Shown here piece after piece: positions 15,201 to 30,200 of a stretch of DNA of 64,000 nt. The notes under the pieces were generated by a model. It was not told the DNA's origin. It worked only from the letters and a program-made list of their open reading frames with translations, and made no database searches. The position numbers and the translations under genes were made by a program. Origin of the DNA: Steromphala cineraria (taxonomy: Eukaryota > Mollusca > Gastropoda > Trochida > Trochidae); the NCBI GenBank assembly GCA_916613615.1, contig OU744723.1:28217296-28281295 (forward strand), given 5' to 3'. The stretch's first letter is position 1; each line of letters starts with the position of its first letter.

Positions 15201-18200
15201 TACCTCGTACAACTCCTTCCCAGAGGGGTCCGTGTAGAGAGGTCGCGTCGGTCGGATCTCCCCAGAAGATGGGTTGATTTCAAAATAGGTCAGGTCCGTC
15301 TCGTCCCCATGCAGCTGGTATGTCACAACATTATGGGGCGACTGGAACATTAAAATACATTTAACTGTCCATTCTTCTCTTTTCCACTGTCTATTTTCAG
15401 AACATGACACTCATATCTCTTGTAGAATATAACAAAGTGTATAATCATTAAGTAGAATGTTACAGTAGAATCTTACTGCACTATGGTCATATAACCAAAA
15501 CCATTAAAAGACACCTACGAGTATCTACTGCCTTTCATTCGCCATTTTGAACTTTAAGCAGTACGAGAAACTTATCCTCTGCATCATACGAAATCATTAA
15601 CATTAACAATAACTAAGTTTTTGATACAATATGAACATTTTTGATTGATGTACTCTATTGTTTGTCAAATGGTTAAATCTTGAACAAATAAAATGCTAAC
15701 CTAATAACATATTTAAAATCAAGTGTGAAATGAATATGTAGCAATTACCAATATGTATCAACTTTCCTGTTTATACATAAATGTCCTCCCCAATTCTGTT
15801 TCCACAAAAATAGCTGATGGAACTGTCCCTTTAACCATTGCAATCCCCCTGCCTTTTCTATCATACAAGAGAATCTAGCTAACCTTCAACAAGACGTTGG
15901 ACACTTAGATTTGATCTCAAACAAGCGCCATTGAGGTTTGGATAATATAATTTACTTACAATATTAAATATGTCTATCCATGTCAAGTTAACATACCACT
16001 AACCTGTTCATCTCTGTCTGTAGCATTGACATTAACCAAGACTGTATCAAGAGACACGAGCTCAGATACGCTGGCCTGGTATATTCTGTTTGAGAATTGT
16101 GGATTGTTGAAGTTCCGAGTCACATTCACATACAGTAGGGCAGAGCTTGACGCTGGAGGGGAACCACCGTCCTGGGCCACGATCCGCACCTGGCAGTACA
16201 CAGGTTAATACTGGTCAACATGATGCACATAGGAGTGTCATTCAGCTTTATCATGAGTATTGATAAGTGAGGCATATGGGAGTCAGAAATACAAATGTTG
16301 ATGGTCAGTCTGCACATTGAAATATCATAATAGACTGAATGGTTATCAACATCAACATGATAACAATATTTACAAAAATATCAAAAACCTCTATTATAAG
16401 ATTTAGATTTGAGGAAAGGAGACATTGTCTGTGTGTATGTATAGATATATACATATATATATTGTAGGGGTGTTTAAAATTTTTCCATATATATATATAT
16501 ATATTTATCTATCTCTGTAATGAGGTTACATAATTTGATTCATTACTTTACTCCCTTTCTAAAACTTCTTTCTACTTAAACCAAGGATTTCAATAACATG
16601 AAGGTTTTGCTAACTTCAAACCTAGCTTTGAAAACCTATCATGTCATAATAGGACATTTGGATCTAATAGACATACAAGGTACTTGTATTGTACATTAGT
16701 TTCTTTAGAAAATCATTTTAAGCAAACTGGTCTATCAACAATTAAGTTTTCAATTTGATTACAATCTACATCTGCAAAAATAGTTGTAGATTAACTAAAA
16801 ATAATGTTTTTAGTTGTTCATATCGACTCAATCGAGGTTCTTCTATTTTTTACTAAACTAAAAACAGTGCCACTCTGTGTTCTCTTGAACATCAAGTCTT
16901 TTAAAATAGATCAAAATGATCTTGGTTTGGGCAGATCTTTCAGACACATGTCTACAACTCACCAGGAAGTTGAGGTCTTACAGACACATGTCTACAACTC
17001 ACCAGGAAGTTTATATCTTACAGACACATGTCTACAACTTACCAAGAAGTTTAGATCTTACAGACACATGTCTACAACTCACCAGGAAGTTGAGGTCTTA
17101 CAGACACATGTCTACAACTCACCAGGAAGTTGAGGTCTTACAGACACATGTCTTTAACCTACCAAGAAGTCAAGATCTACAACTCACCAGGAAGTGTGTC
17201 TGATCTGTGTCTGCCAGGTTCCTACTCAACGTCACCACTCCAGTGTTGTCTACACGGAAATAGTCAGGAGAACTTCCATCCCCGACAACATCATACTTTA
17301 GTGTCCCAAAATTTCCCTGAAATTCATCATATTTTCCTGTGAATCTGTTGTACAGTAGCGGCGTGACTTTTTTTTAGACTGCCTAATAAAGGGAGTCAAT
17401 ATATCATCTATAAGTTCACTTCAACAATGTGGTTTCAATAACAGAACTATTGCCCCTAAAACTTCCTCCTGGTAATTATCGCTTGTGTGCTTCACGATTT
17501 GGCAATGACAATGAAGTTAAGGTTAAAACACGAGAGCAAGGTTATGCTTGGGATTTCAAAACCCGAGGAAAGAAAGCTGAACGGGGAGTAAGACTGAAAA
17601 CAAAGCCTGAGGTCTTACTTCCCTTAATAAGTAACAACCTGTCTTTACTGTAGTATTTATAATCATATTAATAGACTGATCAGAATTGAATTAAAAAAAA
17701 CCCAACAAATATCATGGATTTATGTTTGTCAAATTTGTTATAACATTAATTTATTGGATTAAATTAGGTATGCCTGAAGAACACATGTCCAGCGGTTCTT
17801 TAACTTACGTGGGTGTCCTGGTCTGTAGCCCTCACCCTCTCTACAAAGCTGTCAACACGATGACCCTGGTTGATCTCAACTGAGTAGATTTGCTGGTCAA
17901 ACACTGGCTCGTTGTTGTTTCTCAACACGTGGATGGTCAGTTCGGCTGGGCTGTCTGTGGCCGCACGACTGGCCGGATCAGTGGCAGGTAGATCTCTCAC
18001 TTCTACTCTCACCTGGTTCATGTACACTTGCTCCAATCATGGGTACTCACATATTTTGATGGCATTTAAAAGGTAGACAGGTCTAATGTAAACCAAAAAT
18101 TTCAACAAAACATTATTTTCAATTGTTAAAATCTTGTTTTTTTACATGTAGCTGGACAGTTTTTTTAAAATCACCAAAAGTTTCATTCTATGTGTCAGGA

Positions 18201-21200
18201 TCTATATATTTAGAATTTCTTAATATATGAATACAATTCTCTTAATACACACTATACCATTGAAGATTGTTATTTTTTTATCGACTTAAATCTATAAATG
18301 GTTTGCAAAAGGGGGGGTCCAGACCCCCTGAAAACCACCCCCCTCCCCCTCCCTTGGATTCGCCACTGAATAGGATCATTCATATCAAAAGGTAAAAGGA
18401 TTTCTATAATACCATTCTTAAGAAATAGAAATAGAAATAGGTTCATGAATAAAAATAGAAACCTATCACTACATGAATAAGAGCAAGTTTATCACAGGAT
18501 TAAGAGCAAGTATTTATTTATTTATTTATGTACAGCAACAGGAGCATAATCGTATAGGAATAGGAGCATGCATATCATAGTTCAAAGCATGAGTATCTTT
18601 CAGCACTTGCCTGGATGATGTTTCCAAATTAAGAGTTTATTCATATGAAGAACATGGATATACCCGGTACAGTTTACCCATTACAAGTAACTCAGCACCA
18701 TGGCTTACATTGAAGACGATGATGTCCAAGTGGTGTGGAGACTGTGTGAGGAAGACGACCCCCTGCTGGTCGATGTCCAGATACTGAAGGGCCAGGTTGT
18801 CTCCAGCTATCCTGAAGGTGGGCGTGTTGAAGGGAGCCTGGACATACAATATATGTACTGTAAGATACTACCTCATAGCTGGGCCACCAAAGCTACCATT
18901 TATAATCCTCACTAGTCAAGGAGTCTGTACACAAAGTTTCAGCTTTCTAGGTCTTATGCTTCTGGAGAAGAAGATGAAAATAGGGTTTAAGGGTGTGGCC
19001 TTACAGGCCAGATGAGCTGAAAATTACTTGCCAAACTTACACGACAATTTAGAAAATACTGGTTATGATTTGCACATAACATTCAGCAATGTAATCAGTG
19101 ATCCACCAGCACAGTAAACCATCATTAATCCTTGTTGCTATTGGCGTGTTTATTATCATTATTCCCACCAAAGTTTGGACTATGATACAGCCAAAACGAC
19201 TGAAGCAAATACAACAAAAAACTTTACAAATTGATAGCCCTTAACCTGGAATCGAGACACTCAGCAAACTCAACAGTATATATAAAAGGTCCATTTCGAA
19301 TCCAAAATGGAAACATTGGGTTTTTTTTCTTCAAAATGCACTTAGAGACCTGAAACTTTTTTTAAAAGATGCGCAATAAAAATTAATGTAAAAAAAGTAA
19401 ATCATGGCAAATTCGTAGGTCATGTTTGACCGCTCTTGCTTTTAGTGCATTTTGGACCGTCTGCGACCCCATCCACCTTTGAAAATCTTCTTCTTTGACG
19501 ATACTTGCACTAGGGAACTGAAATTTATACTCAATGTAACTGAAGCATTGTACTTTTCAATTTGACCAATAGAAAATCCCTATATAGAGGTTATGCAATG
19601 TATTTTTCTAAGAATGATAGATCGCTATAGTCTCCTGTACCATTATCTATGGGAATACAATGAGCATATAATTGAGACAATACACACATAAATTAGACTT
19701 TTAATCAGCACTTTATACGTGGTTTTTAGAATCCTGCGGAAATAAACAGGCAAACGCTTTGAAAACTCAATAGAGCTCAATATAACATTGTTTCATTTTC
19801 AATACGAAATGAAACCTTATACCTTTATATTGCAGTAAACTCACAAAACTTTAACATTACGTAGGTATTCGATTGTAGAAAATATTCGGTTTGTTCACTG
19901 AAAATATAAACAATTTGTTATTTGTCACCATCGGAAATAATAGTCAGTGTATGTTTTGTAAGATTTAGCAAACAGACCATCAGATTATCACTTTAAACAG
20001 ACATGTCTCGCGTCAATCTAACAAGGCACTCTTACAAAAGATGAAGCCTTGTTGCGTCATTTGATAGGGTTTTGAAATGTGCAACATGTTTATACAACAA
20101 TAATTAGCTTAAATAAACCGTTATTGAGACGTCGGATATCTGGAATATTTGTATGTTAAATGAACGATTAAAAAGGTATCATTAAACATTGAAAAATTAT
20201 CATTAGGTGAACCTACTTCCCTTCTGCTATGTCATAGAAGGTAGACACACTGGGGACACGCTTCATTGACCACAGATTCTGTTTGCAGGGCTAATTTGGC
20301 ATCATATTTTAAAAGCAGTTTTTAGGCAGTTTACCGCCTGATTTCGAAAATTAAAAATTGAATCTTATTCAAATTGCAAGCCCCTTTTTATGAATCCCGA
20401 AAGTGACCATAGAAGGTTCATTTCAGTCCACCTTTTATACTTTTGTTGCTGTGACCTTTCAAAGTAGACCAAAATTAAAAATTGCCAACTTAACGGGCAC
20501 AAAACTCAAAAACCTACCCATGGAATTTTATGATTTTTGCATGGGAGTTAGACATTAGCAAGGTCTATAAGATGAAAGAATAAAATCGCTCGCGAATAGT
20601 CACTTCCGGTCATGAGGAGAGGTCAAACTTTGCCTTTCCGGAATAGGTGAGTTTGGAGGGTATATTAAAAAATCGCAACTAATCAACAGTTACAGATGAC
20701 AGCGCGTTATAAAATATATCATAAGACAGCTATAAGAAGATAGATTCTTGGAGAAATGTAAATCTATCTCTTCTCTCACTCTATCCTCTAACATTGGGGA
20801 CAAGCTCCTTTCATTCTTCTCAACTCTACTTTAGTTTTGAATGCATAGATTATATGTATGTTTGAAAAAAACAAAATTACAATAAAATTATATACTGGTA
20901 TGTCATTTCACATTGAAAAAATGAGCTTTAAATATTGTCAATTTAACTTTAGTTTTTGACTTTATATGAGTAAGGTCAGTGGTTTGAGGTATCTCAGTTT
21001 ATCTGTACTGTTGGTTATATCGCAAATAGTACCGGTTTCGGACCAATGTTTTGTTCTCAAACACTTTTTGAAGTATGAGATTTAAGTTTATGGCATTCAG
21101 TGTAAGTGAACAAATACAAGAAAAATCTTCATCAGTAGATGCAAAATGCTTCCATGAGCTTGGTTACACTGACTTACATGTTTCCAAATCACACAGACTC

Positions 21201-24200
21201 TTTGCCCTTGCCTAATGTTTGTTCACTCAAGCTTTTAACTTGAACAGAGATCTTTTTAGTACACATAATCACCATCAGTGCTGACTCCTGTTGTTGTCGC
21301 TTTACGACTATACTTTATAATTCTTTCTTATCTCAAACTTATACATCTAGCTAATATTCAGCCTTAAAATATTAACATTACTCCAACTTACATAGTTATC
21401 AGCATCAGCGGCTTCTACAGTGAGGATTTCCTCCCGGAGTGGCTTTGTGGAGAGAATGCTGACGTTGTAGACCTTCTGATGGAGCACTGGGTTATTCCGG
21501 TTCTTGTTCACCTGCACGTTGAGTGTGAGCTCGTCCCACAATCCTCCGCTGTCTGTGGCCTTCACCTTCAGCTGTCACACACAAACATGGGCAGGTATTT
21601 ATATATATACAGTCTCCAACCAGTCTCCTACGCCAGAAACAGAGCCCATCACTTTGGTTTGCATTAATAATGTAATGACACAATGTTTTACAGACTGCGA
21701 CAAGGACCGAGCCACTTTAAAATTATAAAACTCTATGACCAGATATAAGATATTATGTAATCATAGCACATAGTGTGTCATAGGCGTAGGAACAGGGGGG
21801 GCACAGGGGGGCCCGGCCCCCCCCACTTCCGAACCTGGGGGGGCCCTGCCCCCCCACCTTTCAAGAATTTTTTTTATAGAAAAAGTCACTTTAACTCTGT
21901 ATTTTAGGGGGAAGGAAAAATGAGATGAACGGGCCCCCCCACCTTTGAAAGTGGGGGGGCCGGGCCCCCCTCCCTGAACAGTAAGATTTTCGGTTGACAA
22001 TTTTTTTAAAGAAAAGGGGGGAGGTGGTGTGGGAGAGGGAGAGCGAGGGGATTTGGATTGGGATGGGAGAAAAAGGGAATCCCCTTCCCCAACAGTTTAT
22101 TCTTTTTAGGGATCTACCCTGTAATTAGAATTGTAAATGGGAAAGGGTTCAGATTTTTTTTACCTCGAAAATGCGAGGATATTTAGATATTACCCCAACC
22201 TTCCCAGGGGGTGGGGCATAAAAGCTCAGGAGTCAGGGAAAGTAGAAGGGTCTACCCCATCACCACTGAAACAGACATATGGGCAGGAATGTCCCTTTAA
22301 TACTTTAAACACTTTCCCTAAAAAACATTTGATCTTAAACATCATTGAAAGATGTGTGTTTCATCTTTGTAAGAAAGAGACTTTGAACTATATATGGCAA
22401 ATAACAAAATGTATCGGTTTGTCTGCGTGCCTGTCAGTTTGTCTGTATTTAATATGTCTGATATAATGTAAAACATAAATTTGAAACATACATGCACGTG
22501 AATTACCCCCATGAATTACGGTTTTTTAATCGTTTTAAAGGAATTATTTTTTCTTCCTTTTAATTACACATTCATAGATAATTTATCTTGCAAAGGTTTT
22601 AACTACCTGCTGATGTGATTAAGTGAGATCTTTTCACGTGGGCCGCGCCCTTAAAATCTAAATTTATTTCCATATTATTTAAAAAGCATAAAAAACTGAT
22701 TTGTTGTATACAGACTACTTTAAAAAATATGATTAGAATTTGTGGTGAATTTGTTGCCCCTAATAAGGACAATGCCCTTCGGAGCTTTAAAGCTTTATTA
22801 TATCCATTTTCAGAACAAAATGCGATCCTTTGAAGTGAATTCCATTTTGCAAGAAACATTATTTTCAAAGATATTGTGACCCTGTTGTCTTTAACCTATA
22901 AAGGCTAGAAAATAGCTGCAAAAAGCCAGATGAGGTACAGAGCTAAGGCTATACTTTTCTATTCTTACCTGGAAGACGTTTTTGACCATTTTAGCTTTTT
23001 GTTTCACGTTCATCATTCACGTTTTTAAGTGTGATATTTAGGCCAAATTTAAAAACTCAAAACCATTAATATGATGAGAACAAAGACTATGTAACAAAGT
23101 TCCCCCTTAAGCATTCCTATAACGTTTACTCATAGTAATTTTGATCTTTTCACGTGACTGAAAATATCTGAGTATATCAAAGCTGTTATGAATATTTAAG
23201 TTATTGAAACATTTTTGACCTATTCACAGAGTAAAATTGACATTTGAGCTTATTTAAGTTTCTGAGACCAAAGGAGTTAATGAAAAACAAGAAGAAATGA
23301 TGGAGATAAACTTACAGAATTTGGAGAATGCTTCCTATTTATTTCAAGGTTATAAGGTCAATTATTATTATATTATCGATACCAACAACAAAATTATCAT
23401 TATCATCAGTTATAATTAATCACTCTATGAGTCATAAATCATCCATGAATTACTTCCATCATGAAATACATCAATCATCCATCTACGACTATGAGTCATA
23501 AATCATTAATTCATAAAGCATTAATCAGCAATTTTCAATCATTCGTTATCAATTCATGATCAATCAAACAATTACCAATTATCAAACACTAAAACAATCA
23601 TTATCTTCTATAATCAACCATTCAACACTTAAAGATTATCATTTATCAATCTTTCAACACTTAAACGAACGGCCCGTAACAATCATTCACCAATCATCAA
23701 TCAATAACCTATCAATCATAAATCAATTATTCATCAATCATTGTAAATAATTCAACACTAAACAATAAATAATTCAACACTAAACAATAAATAATTCAAC
23801 ACTAAACAATAAATAATTCAACACTAAACAATCAATCATTCAACACTAAAACCATCAATCATTCAACACTTAAAAAACCATCAATCATTCAACATTAAAA
23901 TCATCAATCCATCAATCATTCAACATTAAAATCATCAATCATTCAACACTTAAATAATCTTTTATCCATAAAATTCACATATCCCCCCCCCCCCCCCCCC
24001 CCCCCCGCTCTCACAAAAAGGAAAATTTGGGCCCACCCACTCAACAATCCATATATATCGTTGTTTGATTTCCTTGAGAGGCCACCCCCCGCTCTCACAA
24101 AAAAAATTTGGGCCCCCCCACCCCTCAAACCGTTCCTACGCCACTGTGTGTTCTTAGACAGTGGAGGTTTTTAAGGTCAATTACCAGTGTCTGAATTTGA

Positions 24201-27200
24201 TGATGTGATATACTTTCATTGTTTGAAAATCTCCACACCACAGGCATCTTCAATATTTTTATATGTATACAGCACGCACATAATTTTTCAAGAAAACCTT
24301 TTAACAGCTTAAGCGTCAATTAAACAAAATCTGGAATAACCAGTGCAAATAAAAACATCTTGGTTGGGAACTTTTAGAGATGACCCAGTAATGAGGGAAG
24401 TGGGGTCTTTATGCTGAAAGTAATGTCATGTCTCCATCGGTCCATATATAGGGCTCGCATAGTTGTGAGAACTCACAATAAACTGGCGGTCTGGAGTGTT
24501 GGACAATGGAGCCCTAATGGAGAGCTGACCAGTGTTCAAGTCCACGAGGAAGTACTGGAGAGCGGCTGTCTCCCCGGTCAGCTCGTACGTCAAGCCCTGA
24601 AACATACCAGCATTTCATGAGTCTTTCAAGGCAAGTTAGGCAAAACCTATTCATACTGCAGTGTCTGTGTAAAGATTAGGGTTGGGGAAAGGGAAACATA
24701 CGTGCATTTCATGAGTCTTTCAAGGCAAGTTAGGCTAAAACTATTCACACTGCAGTGTCTGTGTAAAGAATAGGGTTGGGGAAATGGAGCGGTTATTGGA
24801 TAGAATTTGTTTAAGGACTGAGGGAGAGTTCAGGTTCAAAGATTCAGAAAGGACTATGTTTTGGAAGAGAACAAGTAATTGGGTAAGAATTTGAGTTTAG
24901 AAAAGGACAAAAGTTAGGTTCAGGACTACAGATCAATGACTAGGATGTAAGGGCCGGATGTAAGGATAGGTGTGTTAGGACATGAAGAGGAAGGCAATTA
25001 AGAAAAGTGTAATTACTAGTGTTGGGTTATAGAAAAATCTCTTATCTTTATAGGATATTTTAGTAAAGGAACAGGTTTTGGATGAGGAATAAAGTTGAGC
25101 TAAAAGTAAAATTTGGAATAAGGTTGGGGAAAGAAATAGGCTTTTGGAATGGACTAGGTATTTGGTAAAGAACAGGTTATGAAAAGGATATGGTTGGGGA
25201 AGGATCAAGGTGTATTGAATTATAGGGATAGGGTCAAATTAGTTTGTCAAATAAGTGTATGCTAATAAATATGGATTGGGTAAGCAGGCGAGATTGAAGG
25301 GTTAAGAATTGAGATTTGCATAAAGATTTTGTAATAAAAAGGGCTAGGGTTAGAATAAGGATTTCAACGGTAACAGGTAAGTGTTGAATGTAGGGTTGAG
25401 TATTGGGTTCAATGAGCTTTGGAGTCAATCTTGTTGCCGGTGCAAGGAAACAAGTGAAGGTTAGGAGAAGGATTTGATTTTGGGTACAGTTTAGGACTGG
25501 TTTAATTATAAGGGTTTGATTTTGGGTACAGTTTAGGGCTGGTTTAATTACAAGGGTTTGGTTTTGGGTACAGTTTAGGGCTGGTTTAATTACAAGGGTT
25601 TGATTTTGGGTACAGTTTAGGGCTGCTGTTTTAATCATAAGGGTTTGATTTTGGGTACAGTTAAGGGCTGGTTTAATTATAAGGGTTTGATTTTGGGTAC
25701 AGTTTAGGGCTGGTTTAATTATAAGGGTTTGATTTTGGGTACATTTAAGGGCTGGTTTAATTATAAGGGTTAGATTTTGGGTACAGTTTAAGGCTGGTTT
25801 AATTATAAGGGTTTGATTTTGGGTACAGTTTAGGGCTGGTTTAATTATAAGGGTTTGATTTTGGGTACAGTTTAGGGCTGGTTTAATTACAAGGGTTTGG
25901 TTTTGGGTACAGTTAAGGGCTGGTTTAATTATAAAGGTCTAGCATAAGGATTTGAGGTAGGTTTGGTTAGAAAAGGTTTCGGCTATAGATAAAGATTTTG
26001 GATTTTGGTGTAAAGACAAGGGTTGATTGTAGGATAAGGGTTTTACTTAGCAGAAGCGTTGAGTGAGGTTTTGGGTATAGTTCAGTTCATTTCTACGCAT
26101 GCATCATCCTCTTTCTCATCATTATCAATTGACGTCAGGATTTATTTATAGTTTTTGTTTGGCAAAGCAGTAAGAATTTATAAGTTAAGCAGGGTTTTTC
26201 ATGAAGATAAAGTTGATATAGAGCATGCATATTGTTTTGTTAGAAACTGGACTTTTGTTTCCTTGCAAGGGTAAGAAATGAGATATAAAGCCTCTTATGG
26301 TCCGGGTCATGTACTTATTAATTCTACATTCCACATACCCCATTACTGGAGTCGATGGCACGTAGAGTGTCAACAACACCCAAAGTGTCCTCATCAAGTT
26401 GAAGACTGCGGACGTCCGGTTGGAACTGAGGGGCAGTGTTTCTGTTGATGTTGACCGTTATTCGTCCCGTGTCACTCAGTGGTCGTTCACCTTGGTCCCG
26501 AGCTTCAATGGTCATCTACAATACACCAATGTTCTTCTATCAATCATTTTAAGCATCAACTGAAATTGTCTATGATCACTTTCGGAATTAATAAAAAGGG
26601 GATTGCAATTTGACATAGAGAAATTTTTAATTCATGAAATCAGACAGTAACCCATCTAAACACTGCTTTTAAATTCTGCTGTCTAACTAGCCCTGTGGCA
26701 AACCAATCTATAGTGAGTGTAATGTATCCCCCTTCTATGATGTATTAGAACGTGAAGTACTGTCGTTTCACCTCATGATCATTCATGTATGAAGAATATA
26801 GAGGAATATCACACACAAACTCTATTACGAATAATGGCTTATTGGCAACATTTGTTTTTATTAAGCAACTCAATAAACAATTTTTTTTATAATTAAAGAC
26901 CTAACTGAAGACAAATACAGATTTTAAAGATTGAAATGATAAATAATGAAATCATAAAAAATAACCAAAGAGTACACTGTTGTTTTCGGTTGATTGAATT
27001 GTCTGATGCACGCACCGTGTAGGATTGTGTTGAAGGGTCGCTGGTGAGAGGAGCTATGAGAGTTATCTCCCCTGTCAACCTTCTGATGAAGAACACCCTG
27101 CGCCCCGACTCAGGGAACACAGACTGGATCGAGTAGCGGATATCTGTGTTTGCTGTTTGCTGGTGGAGTATAAGGATTGGCAAGTATAGTAAACAACGAT

Positions 27201-30200
27201 ATTTATATATATGCTGAATATGTGTAGGCAACTTGATACTGAAAAAGGAGGCACACTATGGAGGCATTAGTTACAACGTTTATATATATCTATATATATA
27301 TAGAGGCTCTGTTTAACTGTTACTAATAATTCTATGACCATATCATGCTTAGGTTACAAAGCAACAATTAAATGGTACATGTCGAGATAGGCTCCATGGC
27401 CATGAAGGAATGCCATTAATCAGTATAGAAAGTATTCACTATTCCATTATTCAGGCTCTTCATGTTAAATGGGCTCAAACATGAACATACAACTTAATGG
27501 AAATTTCCTATGACATTTTTAATAGATAGTCGCCTTAATCACTCATGGATTTAAGTTTCTTCGGTGTTGCTTGTGATCGTTCTTTAACTGTAAGGTAAGT
27601 TAACAGGTACAGTTGAACCAGAAAGAAAGTACCCCCTTTCTAGAAATTTCTAGATACGTGCTAGAAAATATCTAGTGCGTATCTAGGAAATTTCTAGTGG
27701 GTATCTAGAAAGTTTCTAGATACGCACTATAAAGTTTCCAGATACGGGGGATGTTTATTCATTGCATAACTGTACGTACGGCCTGGTCCCGGTCGGTTGC
27801 CTGTGCAGTATACACACTTGTTCCCACGGCTGTGTCGTCTGGCAGCGTAATGCTGTCATCCTCAAAATTCAGAACTGGTGCTTCGTCATTCACATCCTAA
27901 AACAATTTGTAACTTATTTTAGAACCTCAATCTTTGAAACATTTAAGGAACCATAGTTTCATGATAATCCTAGCAATTAAATGCTGCAAAGCTGACCTAG
28001 GTAATGAACGTCTTTGTAACGAACATAGAAATCAGCCGATCATTACCTGACTGTTGATTGCTGTTTGATTTAGTGATAGCCAGATTTTGACACTACGTTG
28101 GACTGGAAGTTTCCTTCCGTGCACATGCCCACAGTGTCTGTGATTGACTTCTTTCTACCGGTAGTTGGGATGAGTCTTTGACTGGTATATAAGGGTTATT
28201 CATGTTCAGTAATCTCCCTATATATTTTGTATACTCATCTTTGAGTTATTCAGATCCTGAAGTATTTTCATATATATTATATTTCTACATACAGTTTTCT
28301 AGACTTTATGGTCTTTCGAAGTATATTTTTTATATATATTCAGATTTAAACTATTTGGACTTGTGTAGTGAATAAACTTTGGTGCAGGAATATCTTATTT
28401 GATTCATTATTCTGCATGCGAAAGATGATTGCCTGAACTGATTAAGTATAGACCGGTTCTACTCACACAGAAATTCAAAACTTTATGTGAGATCAGGAAT
28501 TTATAATATTCCTTGGGCGGGTATAAAACTTTCTTACATCTTTAGGAGACCTTGAAATGGTTCAGAGATCTGATGGATATTCAGTACTCTAGCTTGATCC
28601 CCAATAGATTGCAAACAAATGAACAGAGGCAGTGCGTGTTGTGTACGTGCTAGTTCTATTACTTACTATGAGCAGTACAGTGAGAGTTGCAGTGTGCTGC
28701 GCTGAGCTCCCTCCAGATGCAGTGGTGACCTTGACCTCGTGTCTGACCTGGCTCTCGTAGTCCAGATGGGTGTTAGTGTACACCACACCAGTGCGGATAT
28801 CAACAGTGAAGTCGGTGTTGCCAGGCTCCATCTCATACTCAATCTCTCTGTCTGCAGCTATGGCCTGGGAGGGAAAAGGAAATAATAGTCATTGTTCAAC
28901 AAGGATTTGAATATAGGACATAACTATATCAACTTCATTTGTAGTACGTTGTTTGAAGTTCGAAAGGGTGTCAGGACTGCAAGGACTGAGTTCGCAGTTC
29001 CTTTGGCTGTTCCTCAAAACACGGTGTAAATTACGACTAATAATATTTCTTACATCAAAAAAAGATATCTTCTCCAAAAGAAGAGTATATCAAATATTAA
29101 CAATGAGGATATGATCACATACTGTCAGAGTATATATAGATGAGCCCCTGGCAATGTTCTCAGCTACCCGAGTCTCATAATTGCTTGGATTGAAAACAGG
29201 TATTGAGTCTGGTAGGTCTCGCACGATGATGTTGACAAGAGCCACGCCGGTACGGCTGTTACTCCCTCCGTCCACGGCCAGCACTGTCAAACTGTGGCGT
29301 GCTTGTGTTTCATAGTCCAGGGGCTCTCTCGACGTGATCAAACCACTGCTGAGGTTTATCTCAAATCTGCAAGCAAGGAATATGATGTTTTTGAAAATAA
29401 AAAAACCAATTAAGATTACTTTCACTAAAATCAACTACAGAAGACTAAACATTGAATAAATTTACCAGCAGACTCGTGTCATGAAGTTTGTTTCTATGAC
29501 AGTGTTTATCATAAAAATCATGTACTAACGTAGGTTTGACCATAAATATAAAACCAATGAAATTGGAGGATTCTCTGAAATATGATTATCATGTGAACAA
29601 ATGTACAGAATGCACAAGATGAACTGAAAACCTACAAGGTGAACTGACAACCTACATGGTGAACTGACAACCAACATGATGAACTGACCCCCTTCATGGT
29701 GAATTGACAACCTACATGGTGAACTGACAACCTACAAGATGAACTGACCACCTACATGGTGAACTGACCACCTACAAGATGAACTGACAACCTACATGGT
29801 GAACTGACAACCTACATGGTGAACTGACAACCTACATGATGAGCTGACCACCTTCATGGTGAATTGACAACCGGTATGGTGAACTGACAATTTACCTACA
29901 AGGTGAACTGACAACCTACAAGGTGAACTGACAACCTACATGGTGAACTGACAACCTACAAGGTGAACTGACACCCTAAAAGGTGAACTGACACCCAACA
30001 AGGTGAACTGACAACCTACATGGTGAACTGACAACCTACAAGATGAACTGACAACCTACATGGTGAACTGACCACCTACATGGTGAACTGACAACCTACA
30101 AGATGAACTGACAACCTACATGGTGAACTGACAACCTACATGATGAACTGACCACCTTCATGGTGAACTGACAACCTACATGGTAAACTGACAACCTACA

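Noticed and set aside
17429..17653. 74-codon plus-strand frame
   Set aside because: Short, without motif or splice context; intronic to the cadherin gene.
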